Shown piece by piece: positions 1 through 6,526 of a DNA stretch of 10,844 bases. The DNA lies in the NCBI GenBank assembly GCA_002693605.1, contig NZQO01000028.1, forward strand, positions 1 through 10,844, given 5' to 3'. Source of the DNA: Flavobacteriaceae bacterium. Lineage in GTDB: Bacteria > Bacteroidota > Bacteroidia > Flavobacteriales > Flavobacteriaceae. The notes under the pieces were generated by a model. That model did no database searches. It had not been told where the DNA came from and saw nothing but the letters and a program-made list of their open reading frames with translations. The position numbers were made by a program, and so were the translations under genes. The first letter of the stretch is position 1, and each line of letters starts with the position of its first letter.

Positions 1-1
1 A

Positions 2-799
2 GGAAAACGCGGAATCATATTTGGGGCACTGGACGAAAACTCCATTGCCTGGAAAACGGCAGAACGCGTTCACGAAGAAGGCGGTACGTTCGTGCTAACC
101 AACGCGCCCATCGCAATGAGAATGGGCCAAATTAACGAACTTGCCAAGAAGACAAATTCTGAAATAATCCCGGCCGATGCCACCAACATGGACGATCTGG
201 AAAACCTAGTTTCCAAGGCCACCGAAATTCTTGGCGGTAAGCTGGACTTCGTCCTGCATTCCATTGGCATGTCAGTAAACGTTCGGAAAGGGAAGCACTA
301 CACCGATCAAAATTATGACTGGACCCATAAAGGTTGGGACGTTTCGGCGGTTTCCTTTCATAAAACCATGAACGTGTTGTACAACAAGAAAGCAATGAAC
401 GAGTGGGGGAGCATCGTGGCCCTTACCTATATGGCGGCGCAGCGTGTCTTTCCCGATTATAACGATATGGCCGATAACAAGGCGTACCTTGAGTCGATAG
501 CACGCAGTTTCGGGTATTTCTTCGGAAGGGACCAGAAAGTGCGCGTCAATACCATTTCGCAGTCGCCCACCCCAACCACGGCGGGTCAGGGCGTCAAGGG
601 CTTTGACGGTTTCATCAACTATGCCGAAAAAATGTCGCCCCTGGGCAATGCGACCGCCTTGGATTGTGCCAATTACACGGTTGCCATGTTCAGCGATTTG
701 ACCAAGCGGGTAACGCTACAGAATTTATACAACGATGGGGGGTTCTCGAATATGGGGGTGAGTGATGCCGCTATGGAGGCCTTCGTCGATTCCGAATAA
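2..799 (+). CDS. fabI: Enoyl-[acyl-carrier-protein] reductase (NADH), 5' end missing
   Basis: FabI catalyses the last step of each fatty acid elongation cycle in the cytoplasm, reducing trans-2-enoyl-ACP with NAD(P)H. The window opens inside the gene. The reading frame is open from base 2, and 265 residues are visible, so probably fewer than ten N-terminal residues are missing. The fragment begins with a FabI-type cofactor loop (GALDENSIAW). It then shows HSIGMS in the middle of the Rossmann fold and the FabI catalytic set: Tyr143, Tyr153 and Lys160 of the fragment. These have the Tyr-x9-Tyr-x6-Lys spacing of E. coli Tyr146, Tyr156 and Lys163. The segment after the lysine (SQSPTPTTAG) is the substrate-loop region. 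A strong terminator follows 24 bases after the stop, so the gene ends its transcription unit. Short-chain dehydrogenases of other kinds are unlikely given the double-Tyr arrangement. Confidence 0.96.
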   Translation, partial: GKRGIIFGALDENSIAWKTAERVHEEGGTFVLTNAPIAMRMGQINELAKKTNSEIIPADATNMDDLENLVSKATEILGGKLDFVLHSIGMSVNVRKGKHYTDQNYDWTHKGWDVSAVSFHKTMNVLYNKKAMNEWGSIVALTYMAAQRVFPDYNDMADNKAYLESIARSFGYFFGRDQKVRVNTISQSPTPTTAGQGVKGFDGFINYAEKMSPLGNATALDCANYTVAMFSDLTKRVTLQNLYNDGGFSNMGVSDAAMEAFVDSE

Positions 800-823
800 A
801 AATAGTTTTATGCTTGCTTCTGA

Positions 824-853
824 AAAAACCCGGCCTTCTGTGCCGGGTTTTTA
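824..853 (+). terminator. Intrinsic terminator of fabI
   Basis: An 11-bp perfect stem pairs 824-834 with 842-852, with a GC core CCCGGC/GCCGGG flanked by A5 and T5 and a 7-base loop. The T run directly after the core makes it a textbook rho-independent terminator. The A-rich left flank would also let it act, less strongly, on the other strand. Confidence 0.9.
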
Positions 854-896
854 CATTCTATGTTTAACATTATTCTTGACGCCTTGTCGAATAATG

Positions 897-927
897 TTTG
901 ATGGTATTGCTTTTTTTGATACTTTTA
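897..927 (+). promoter_or_regulatory. Candidate Bacteroidota-type promoter for the secreted protein gene
   Basis: TTTG at 897-900 is followed after exactly 19 bases by TACTTTTA at 920-927. The Bacteroidota sigma-ABfr consensus is TTTG, about 19 bases, then TAnnTTTG, so the -33 box is perfect and the -7 box matches in 7 of 8 positions. Transcription would begin near 933, giving a leader of about 25 bases before the ATG at 959. The leader is AT-rich and has no Shine-Dalgarno sequence, as is usual in this phylum. The assignment rests on motif and spacing only. Confidence 0.5.
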
Positions 928-958
928 AGCTAATATTAACTAAACTATTGAATTCATT

Positions 959-3820
959 ATGAAAAAAATTACATCGTTGCTGTGCGTTGCATTTGGTCTA
1001 GTATTGACCGTGCACGCACAAGATGGAGTGTCGCCCAAGGCAATTGAGGCAGGCTCCATTCACAAGAATGCTACCACGACTTCCCATAATTTTACCTCAC
1101 AGGGAAGTAACACACAGGAATCTACTGTTCCTGCCATTTTACAAGGTCTTGTTGATTACTCCACTACCCCCTACAACGGAACGGTACAGAGAAACAGCGG
1201 TTCCAATCTTATTTATGAAACCGGACCCTATTTTAATGTGGCCGGTAACCCGGATATTAGTTTATTGGAAGACCAAACCTTGGGTATGAATACGCTTGGG
1301 GGCGGCATGCAAATTGGCAGTAACAATCGCATGGCAGAAGACATTGTATTGGATGATGAATACGAGATTACGCAAATCGATTTCTTCGGTTACCAAACTG
1401 GTGCGCCTACTTCTCCGGCCTCTATCAACGAGATCAATTTACAGGTATGGGACGGTGACCCGAGCGATCCGGGCAGTACCGTAATTTGGGGTGATGAAAG
1501 TACCAACGTGTTTGGTGATGCCGTATGGAGTAATGCATACAGAGAATCTGAGACCAACCCTGGTACCAGCCGTGCTATCCAGCGGGTAACTGTAAATCCA
1601 ACGGGCCTTACCTTGCCCGCTGGAACCTATTGGTTCGACTGGTCAATGGCCGGTACTGCGGCCTCAGGCCCATGGCAACCACCGGTTGTGATTTTAGGCG
1701 AAATTTCCACTGGAAATGGACAGCAGTCCATAGCGGGTGCGTGGCAACCTTTTTTAGATACCGGAACCTCTACTCAACTTGGGGCACCGGTGCAGGTTTA
1801 TGGCAATCTTGTAACTAGTGGCGGCGTCGCCTGTAGCCAGGGTAACCCACCCAATACTCCAGAGGCTGCCATTGGCTCCTCAATAGATAGTCCTTTCAAT
1901 GCCGCGGTTGACGTTATCGTTGCCGATGGCGAACGTTTTACGTTAGACCAAGTAACAGCTAACTTCCTTACATTGGCAAGTAGCACAGAACCAACATTGG
2001 CGAATGTGCGCTATTATACAGATAACGCTGGTTTCCCAGGTACCGAGATAGGATCGGAACTGGGTATCCCTGTGACCGTTCTAAGCACATCACCGTGGGT
2101 CAACCCGGCTGCCAACGTTCACGAAATTGAATTTGACGTAACACCTTTTGCCTTTAATGGCGACTTCGGTTCTGAAACTACCTATTGGGTAGAGGTTACA
2201 GTAGGAAACGCGGCTAATTCCGGTTCAATTTTCTGGGAAGCGGTTAATGAAACCACTGCTCCCCTAGTTGGCGAGCCTATGGTTCAGTTCAACGGTACTG
2301 CCTGGGGATATCCCGATTACGACGCTGATGGAACTCCAGATGACAATATCGAGGGTGTTTACTCCCTTTCAGGACAGTGCGAGGCGTTACCAGACAACGA
2401 TATTTGTGCAGATGCCTTCTCTATTGAGTGCGGCGAAACACTTGCCGGAGATACCTCCAACGGTAATACCGATGGGAATGCAGATGGTTCTCCAGATGAG
2501 TGGTTTTCCTTCACTGGTTCTGGTTCACCTCAATTGGTAACCGTATCATTGTGCGGATCTTCATTCGATACGATTTTGACCGCCTATGATGACTGTTCGC
2601 TTGCGAACGTAGTAGCATCAAACGACGATTCCTGTGGAACGCAGTCTGAAATTTCCTTCCTTTCTGATGGGACCACTACTTATTACTTTGCAGTGGATGG
2701 ATTTAACGGTGCCACTGGTGCTTTTGATATTGCCATTACTTGCGAAGATCCTGCAGAAAATGACCTTTGCGAGGATGCAATTGCGATTTCTTGTGGAGAA
2801 TCTGTAAGCGGTAGTACGTTAAACGCTACTTCCGATGCTAGCGCGCCATCATGTGCGGGTGAAGACCCAACCATCGGCGTATGGTACAAGTATGAGGACA
2901 CCAGCGGTCTAGTTACCGATATCACTCTTTCATTGTGTTCAGATGATACCGATTTCGATACCAAGATTTCAGTATATTCTGGCGATTGCGGTACCCTTAC
3001 TTGTGTTGCGGCAAACGATGACGGACCAAATTGTACCAACTTCCGTTCAGAGGTAGATTTCCAAAGCGATGGAAACACTACGTTCTACGTATTGGTACAC
3101 GGTTACGAGAGCCCATTCGGCGGAATTGACCAAGGTAACTTTACCTTAGATATGACTTGCACAATCGTACCACCACCGAACGATTTGATCGCCAACTCTA
3201 TTGACGTTGACGAAATAGGATTCCCTTACACCGATCCAGGAGTACAAACTCCGGGTGCAACTACCGAAAACGGCAACCCATCTGGTTGTAACATTGACGG
3301 CGCAAACGGCGTATGGTACAACTTCGTAGCGGAAGGTGACGGAGAGGCTACGGCTACGATCGTATCTCCAGAAGGCTTAAGTTTCGTATCTTTCTATGAG
3401 GCTCCTAACGAAAGCGCTACAGAGAATGACCTAGTATTGGTTGACCAAAATAGCAACCAATGTGTTCCCGGTACTGAAACTACCATCAACACGACTGCTG
3501 GTCAAGCATACTATGTGTTTGTTGTGAACACAGGAGGAAAAACCGACATTACCATTGACGGTGTTAACCTTGGTGTAGCTAATAATACTATCGATGGGTT
3601 CACCTATTACCCGAACCCAGCGAGCAGTACGTTAAGCCTAAACTCTGTAGAAACTATAGAGGCTGTAACAATTTACAATATGTTGGGTCAGTCAGTAATT
3701 AACCAAGGCATCGAGGCTACTAGCTCTCAAGTAGATGTTTCTGGTCTTAGTACTGGTACTTACGTAATGAAAGTAATCGTTAACGGTCAAGTAGGAACCT
3801 ACCAGATTATTAAGGAGTAG
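959..3820 (+). CDS. Secreted multidomain protein with T9SS type A sorting domain, function unknown
   Basis: This is a 953-residue cell-surface or extracellular protein. Residues 1-20 are a Sec signal peptide with a likely cut after VHA, before Gln21. After a Ser/Thr-rich linker, roughly residues 82-286 and 292-474 look like two beta-rich modules, the second with a calcium-loop-like DADGTPDD near its end. Three successive modules then start with an Asn-Asp motif at residues 480, 601 and 741. The first two are clearly homologous to each other (NDxC, a xCGE motif, a xNDD motif, and a closing IxC or MTC). They resemble PPC-like beta-sandwiches of Bacteroidota secreted proteins. The third is divergent and lacks the paired cysteines. 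Residues 879-953 are a T9SS type A sorting domain (YYPNPASS, YNMLGQ, LSTGTYVMKV). This predicts export by the Por machinery and removal of the tail at the surface. No catalytic motif is visible, so adhesion or ligand binding is only a guess. Confidence 0.9.
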   Translation: MKKITSLLCVAFGLVLTVHAQDGVSPKAIEAGSIHKNATTTSHNFTSQGSNTQESTVPAILQGLVDYSTTPYNGTVQRNSGSNLIYETGPYFNVAGNPDISLLEDQTLGMNTLGGGMQIGSNNRMAEDIVLDDEYEITQIDFFGYQTGAPTSPASINEINLQVWDGDPSDPGSTVIWGDESTNVFGDAVWSNAYRESETNPGTSRAIQRVTVNPTGLTLPAGTYWFDWSMAGTAASGPWQPPVVILGEISTGNGQQSIAGAWQPFLDTGTSTQLGAPVQVYGNLVTSGGVACSQGNPPNTPEAAIGSSIDSPFNAAVDVIVADGERFTLDQVTANFLTLASSTEPTLANVRYYTDNAGFPGTEIGSELGIPVTVLSTSPWVNPAANVHEIEFDVTPFAFNGDFGSETTYWVEVTVGNAANSGSIFWEAVNETTAPLVGEPMVQFNGTAWGYPDYDADGTPDDNIEGVYSLSGQCEALPDNDICADAFSIECGETLAGDTSNGNTDGNADGSPDEWFSFTGSGSPQLVTVSLCGSSFDTILTAYDDCSLANVVASNDDSCGTQSEISFLSDGTTTYYFAVDGFNGATGAFDIAITCEDPAENDLCEDAIAISCGESVSGSTLNATSDASAPSCAGEDPTIGVWYKYEDTSGLVTDITLSLCSDDTDFDTKISVYSGDCGTLTCVAANDDGPNCTNFRSEVDFQSDGNTTFYVLVHGYESPFGGIDQGNFTLDMTCTIVPPPNDLIANSIDVDEIGFPYTDPGVQTPGATTENGNPSGCNIDGANGVWYNFVAEGDGEATATIVSPEGLSFVSFYEAPNESATENDLVLVDQNSNQCVPGTETTINTTAGQAYYVFVVNTGGKTDITIDGVNLGVANNTIDGFTYYPNPASSTLSLNSVETIEAVTIYNMLGQSVINQGIEATSSQVDVSGLSTGTYVMKVIVNGQVGTYQIIKE
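3597..3817 (+). other. T9SS type A C-terminal sorting signal (within the secreted protein)
   Basis: The final 75 codons encode a compact beta domain with the hallmarks of the type A T9SS signal. These are a YPNP box near its start (residues 884-887), a V/IxIYNMLGQ strand, a LSTGTY box and a last strand ending IIKE. Family knowledge says this domain docks at the outer-membrane translocon and is cleaved by a PorU-type sortase. It is separate in function from the upstream modules. Confidence 0.88.
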
Positions 3821-3846
3821 TTCTAACAATCAAATTAAATTTGTGG

Positions 3847-3878
3847 CCACCCCGATTTTTTCGGGGTGGTTTTTTTTA
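3847..3878 (+). terminator. Intrinsic terminator of the secreted protein gene
   Basis: A 9-bp perfect stem CCACCCCGA (3847-3855) pairs with TCGGGGTGG (3861-3869) around a T5 loop. A run of eight T follows. It starts 26 bases after the stop at 3818-3820 and isolates this gene from the glycosyltransferase downstream. Confidence 0.9.
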
Positions 3879-3884
3879 TTTTTG
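3877..3884 (+). promoter_or_regulatory. Perfect -7 box in front of the glycosyltransferase gene
   Basis: TATTTTTG is an exact TAnnTTTG match lying only four bases before the ATG at 3889. No TTTG lies at the expected -33 position, which falls inside the upstream terminator hairpin. If used, it would give an essentially leaderless mRNA. The T-rich context makes chance matches likely, so this is a weak call. Confidence 0.3.
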
Positions 3885-3888
3885 TTTG

Positions 3889-4887
3889 ATGCAACTACGC
3901 TATTCATTTATCGTCCCGGTTTACAACCGACCCCAGGAAATTGTCGAATTATTGGATAGCCTAGACAAAAGTGTATTTCCGCATCCTTTTGAAATAGTCG
4001 TTGTAGAAGACGGCTCCTCACTTACAGCTGAAGAACAAATTAACGCGTTCCGGCCACGCCTAGATATTTCTTATTACTATAAGGAGAATACCGGTCCGGG
4101 TCATTCAAGAAATTATGGAATGCAGCGCGCCAAGGGCACCTACTTTATCATATTGGATTCAGACTGTCTCGTGCCTGCTAACTATCTTGAAACCGTGTCG
4201 AGTTTTTTGAACCAGAATTACGTGGACTGTTACGGTGGGGCAGATGCAGCGCACCCTAGTTTTTCAAAATTGCAAAAAGCAATAAACTATGTTATGACCT
4301 CCTTTTTAACCACCGGCGGAATTAGGGGAAATAAGAACGCCATTCAGGACTTTGAACCGCGTAGCTTCAACATGGGAATCTCCAAGGAAGCCTTTGAGAA
4401 AACCGGAGGGTTCGGAAAGATACACCCAGGGGAAGACCCCGATTTGTCACAACGCATAAAAAAGGAAGGATTCCAGACTGCCTTTATTCCCGATGCTTAT
4501 GTGTACCATAAACGACGTATCACTTGGAAGGGCTTTTACACCCAAGTTAGAAAATTCGGACTGGTGAGGCCCATCTTAAATTCGTGGCACCCGAGTGCCT
4601 CAAAACCTACATTTTGGTTACCTAGCGTATTTGTTGGAGGGTCGCTGCTATCGTTGGTCCTGGCAATTACCCTATCCCCCTTGTGGGCGGTACCGTTATG
4701 CCTGTATGTTTTACTGATAGGCGTAGATTCGGCACTCAAAAATAGTAGCGCAACAATTGGTTTTTATGCAATGGGGGCCGTTTTTATCCAATTTTATGGA
4801 TATGGAATTGCCTTTATGGAAAGTACCTACCACATTCGCTGGCTGAAGAAAGACCCTAAAAAGAAATTTCCCCAATTGTTTTTTTGA
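3889..4887 (+). CDS. Membrane-associated family 2 glycosyltransferase
   Basis: The product (332 residues) is an inverting GT-A glycosyltransferase that should transfer a sugar from a nucleotide-sugar to an envelope glycan or lipid acceptor. The N-terminal catalytic domain shows VPVYN (residues 9-13), VVEDGSS, a GPGHSRN segment and the metal-binding DSD at Asp90-Ser91-Asp92. A GED motif at 181-183 supplies the likely catalytic acid or base region, and the SQRI after it fits. The C-terminal third holds three hydrophobic segments near 245-263, 266-284 and 293-314, so the enzyme is probably anchored in the inner membrane. The ATG at 3889 is chosen because the frame extends upstream only through a TTG inside the terminator hairpin, and MQLRYSFIVPVYN fits the family start. 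It is followed 27 bases later by the YbbR-like gene. Donor and acceptor cannot be read from the sequence. Confidence 0.9.
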   Translation: MQLRYSFIVPVYNRPQEIVELLDSLDKSVFPHPFEIVVVEDGSSLTAEEQINAFRPRLDISYYYKENTGPGHSRNYGMQRAKGTYFIILDSDCLVPANYLETVSSFLNQNYVDCYGGADAAHPSFSKLQKAINYVMTSFLTTGGIRGNKNAIQDFEPRSFNMGISKEAFEKTGGFGKIHPGEDPDLSQRIKKEGFQTAFIPDAYVYHKRRITWKGFYTQVRKFGLVRPILNSWHPSASKPTFWLPSVFVGGSLLSLVLAITLSPLWAVPLCLYVLLIGVDSALKNSSATIGFYAMGAVFIQFYGYGIAFMESTYHIRWLKKDPKKKFPQLFF

Positions 4888-4914
4888 GTAATTTTAGGCT
4901 AAAATCTACCACGT

Positions 4915-5865
4915 ATGGTCAAGGGCTTAAAGCGCTTTTTCAAAAAAACTAAGTTGAAGGTCTTCCTGCTATTCCTTTTTATAGCCATGTTCTTTTGGTT
5001 CTTAACTAAATTCTCGAGGGAATATACCGTAACCATCGAGGCCCAGCTTACCTATGTCAATTTTCCGAAGAATACGGTGCCCGCCGCCGAAAATCCGCAG
5101 AGTCTCGTATTCGACAGTAACCTGAACGGTTTCGAATTTTTGTATTACCAGCTTAAAAAGCCGGTCATTCCCATAGACGTGAAGAAATTCTATGTACAGG
5201 AGCGGGAGGTCGCCCTTATTTCGCAGCAAGAATTGTTGCGGCTTATTACCGCTCACCTCAAATTGAAAACCGATATAAAAAATCTCTCACCCCAGTCGAT
5301 AGAACTCGATCTTGACGGGTACGTCACGAAACGGGTTCCGGTACGGGCCGAGAAGGATATAACCTTTCAACAAGGGTTCCGGGCAATTGATAGTCTTCTT
5401 ATAGAACCAGACTCTGTTGAGGTTTCGGGGCCCAGTTTAGCGCTCGAGCAAATACATGCTGTAAACACCCAAAAATGGGTGTTGGAGAATATTAACGGAA
5501 CAACTTCCGAGAAAGTAACGCTGCAACGGCCCGAGGTAGACGAAGTGGCCCTTTCTGAGGAGAAGGTCAGCCTTACCTTACGGGTAGATGAGTTTACCCA
5601 AAAGAGCAGTGCAGTACCTATAGAATTGCTCGGGGTACCTGCGCATCTCAAGATCAAATTGATACCCGAGACAATTACGCTCATCTATAATGTATCGATC
5701 CATCATTTTCAGGATGTTTCGGCAAGCGATTTCAAAGTGGTATGCAGGTATGAAGATCGTAACGAGGAAGGCAGTTTTATGGTGCCACAGCTAACAGCCG
5801 CGCCTAAGACCGTACAGGATATCGAAATGGATACCCGAAAAATTGACTATTTAATTTTCAAATGA
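4915..5865 (+). CDS. YbbR-like (CdaR family) membrane-anchored protein
   Basis: The product has 316 residues. A basic N-terminus (KGLKRFFKKTKLK) precedes one membrane segment at about residues 15-31 (VFLLFLFIAMFFWFL), and the rest is a long extracytoplasmic beta-rich region. Segments such as LDLDGYVTKRVPVRAE, EPDSVEVSGP and the later VPIELLGVPAHLKIKLIPETITL have the look of YbbR domains: about 80-residue beta units with a vP..pv pattern and a 'dPdsV.vsGP' motif. In Firmicutes, CdaR of this family sits beside and regulates the diadenylate cyclase CdaA. No cyclase is visible here, so that role is not implied. The stop codon overlaps the coaE start by four bases (ATGA), which points to translational coupling. 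The biological role in Bacteroidota is unknown to me. Confidence 0.75.
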   Translation: MVKGLKRFFKKTKLKVFLLFLFIAMFFWFLTKFSREYTVTIEAQLTYVNFPKNTVPAAENPQSLVFDSNLNGFEFLYYQLKKPVIPIDVKKFYVQEREVALISQQELLRLITAHLKLKTDIKNLSPQSIELDLDGYVTKRVPVRAEKDITFQQGFRAIDSLLIEPDSVEVSGPSLALEQIHAVNTQKWVLENINGTTSEKVTLQRPEVDEVALSEEKVSLTLRVDEFTQKSSAVPIELLGVPAHLKIKLIPETITLIYNVSIHHFQDVSASDFKVVCRYEDRNEEGSFMVPQLTAAPKTVQDIEMDTRKIDYLIFK

Positions 5866-6455
5866 AGGTAGTAGGGCTTACGGGTGGCATAGGAAGTGGT
5901 AAATCTACCGTGGCGGAAATGTTCGCGACATTGGGTGTGCCCATTTATATAGCCGATGTTGAAGCCAAGCACCTTTCAAATACAGATAAAGAGCTAAAGG
6001 CCGAAGTGGTAGAACTTCTTGGCGAAAGGTCATACCGGGACAACGAGATGGACCGGGCTTATGTGGCTGATATCGTATTTGAAGACTCCCAGAAGCTACG
6101 GCAGCTAAACGCGATAATCCACCCAAGGGTGGCTCGCCATTTTAAAGAATGGAAATTGAATCAGAAGGGACTATACTGTATCAAGGAAGCCGCCATATTA
6201 TTCGAAAATGGATCGTACAAGAACTGTGATGCGATCATCTTGGTTACCGCACCAGAAAGAATTAGAATTGAACGCGTTGTGGCTAGGGACAATACCTCGC
6301 CTGACGCGGTTAAAAGACGAATGGATAACCAGTGGACCGAATCAAGAAAAAGAGAGCTCGCCCATTATCTAATTGAAAATATCGACTTAGAAAAAACGCG
6401 AGACGAGGTCTTGTGCCTACACAAAAAATTGCTCGAAAAGTACCGCAAATCCTGA
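5862..6455 (+). CDS. coaE: Dephospho-CoA kinase
   Basis: CoaE phosphorylates the 3'-hydroxyl of dephospho-CoA with ATP, the last step of coenzyme A synthesis, in the cytoplasm. The 197-residue product has the family length of about 200. It begins with the P-loop GGIGSGKST (residues 8-16), followed by the catalytic-region aspartate Asp32 in IADVEAKHL. It also shows the HPRV motif at residue 87 and a lid-type segment (RDNTSPDAVKRRMDNQW). It starts on an ATG that overlaps the stop of the YbbR-like gene. A 71-base gap with repeats and a promoter candidate separates it from the sensor kinase, so it is probably the last gene of its transcript, although no hairpin terminator follows it. Confidence 0.96.
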   Translation: MKVVGLTGGIGSGKSTVAEMFATLGVPIYIADVEAKHLSNTDKELKAEVVELLGERSYRDNEMDRAYVADIVFEDSQKLRQLNAIIHPRVARHFKEWKLNQKGLYCIKEAAILFENGSYKNCDAIILVTAPERIRIERVVARDNTSPDAVKRRMDNQWTESRKRELAHYLIENIDLEKTRDEVLCLHKKLLEKYRKS

Positions 6456-6468
6456 AAAAATCCATTTT

Positions 6469-6507
6469 GTTAACATTTGGTTAAACCACCGTAGCCCTAA
6501 ATGTTAA
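6469..6507 (+). repeat. Phased GTTAA repeats and 9-bp inverted repeat, possible regulator operator
   Basis: GTTAA occurs at 6469-6473, 6480-6484 and 6503-6507. The offsets of 11 and 23 bases are close to one and two helical turns. In addition, TTAACATTT at 6470-6478 and AAATGTTAA at 6499-6507 form a perfect 9-bp inverted repeat. OmpR-family regulators typically bind direct repeats with this periodicity, and such a regulator is encoded in the operon that follows. The element lies 20 to 58 bases before the kinase start and has no T tract, so it is not a terminator. The operator role is inferred. Confidence 0.4.
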
Positions 6508-6512
6508 AATCT

Positions 6513-6520
6513 TACTTTTG
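6513..6520 (+). promoter_or_regulatory. -7 box candidate of the two-component operon
   Basis: TACTTTTG matches TAnnTTTG exactly and ends six bases before the kinase ATG at 6527. No TTTG lies 19 bases upstream, which would suit an activator-dependent promoter using the GTTAA repeats just before it. Transcription would begin at or next to the ATG. This is motif evidence only. Confidence 0.4.
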
Positions 6521-6526
6521 GGGGAT

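Noticed and set aside
862..939. GTTTAACATT at 862-871 and TTAAC at 936-940 as further copies of the regulator motif upstream of the secreted protein gene
   Set aside because: Only loose single matches with no helical phasing, in AT-rich DNA where such strings are common.
2683..3078. A 131-codon open frame on the - strand inside the secreted protein gene
   Set aside because: It lies fully opposite a well-supported domain repeat, has no recognisable motif or start context, and is a shadow of the biased codon use on the + strand.
3841..3888. Extension of the glycosyltransferase upstream to a TTG at 3841 (16 extra residues)
   Set aside because: The extra codons lie across the terminator hairpin and T run of the preceding gene and encode a composition unlike the family. 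The ATG at 3889 gives the expected N-terminus.
6470..6507. The 9-bp inverted repeat after coaE as a transcription terminator
   Set aside because: The stem is almost all A-T, the spacer is 20 bases and no T tract follows, so an operator role is more likely.
6518..6526. TTG start for the sensor kinase at 6518
   Set aside because: It overlaps the candidate -7 box, and an ATG three codons later gives a normal basic N-terminus followed by a membrane segment.
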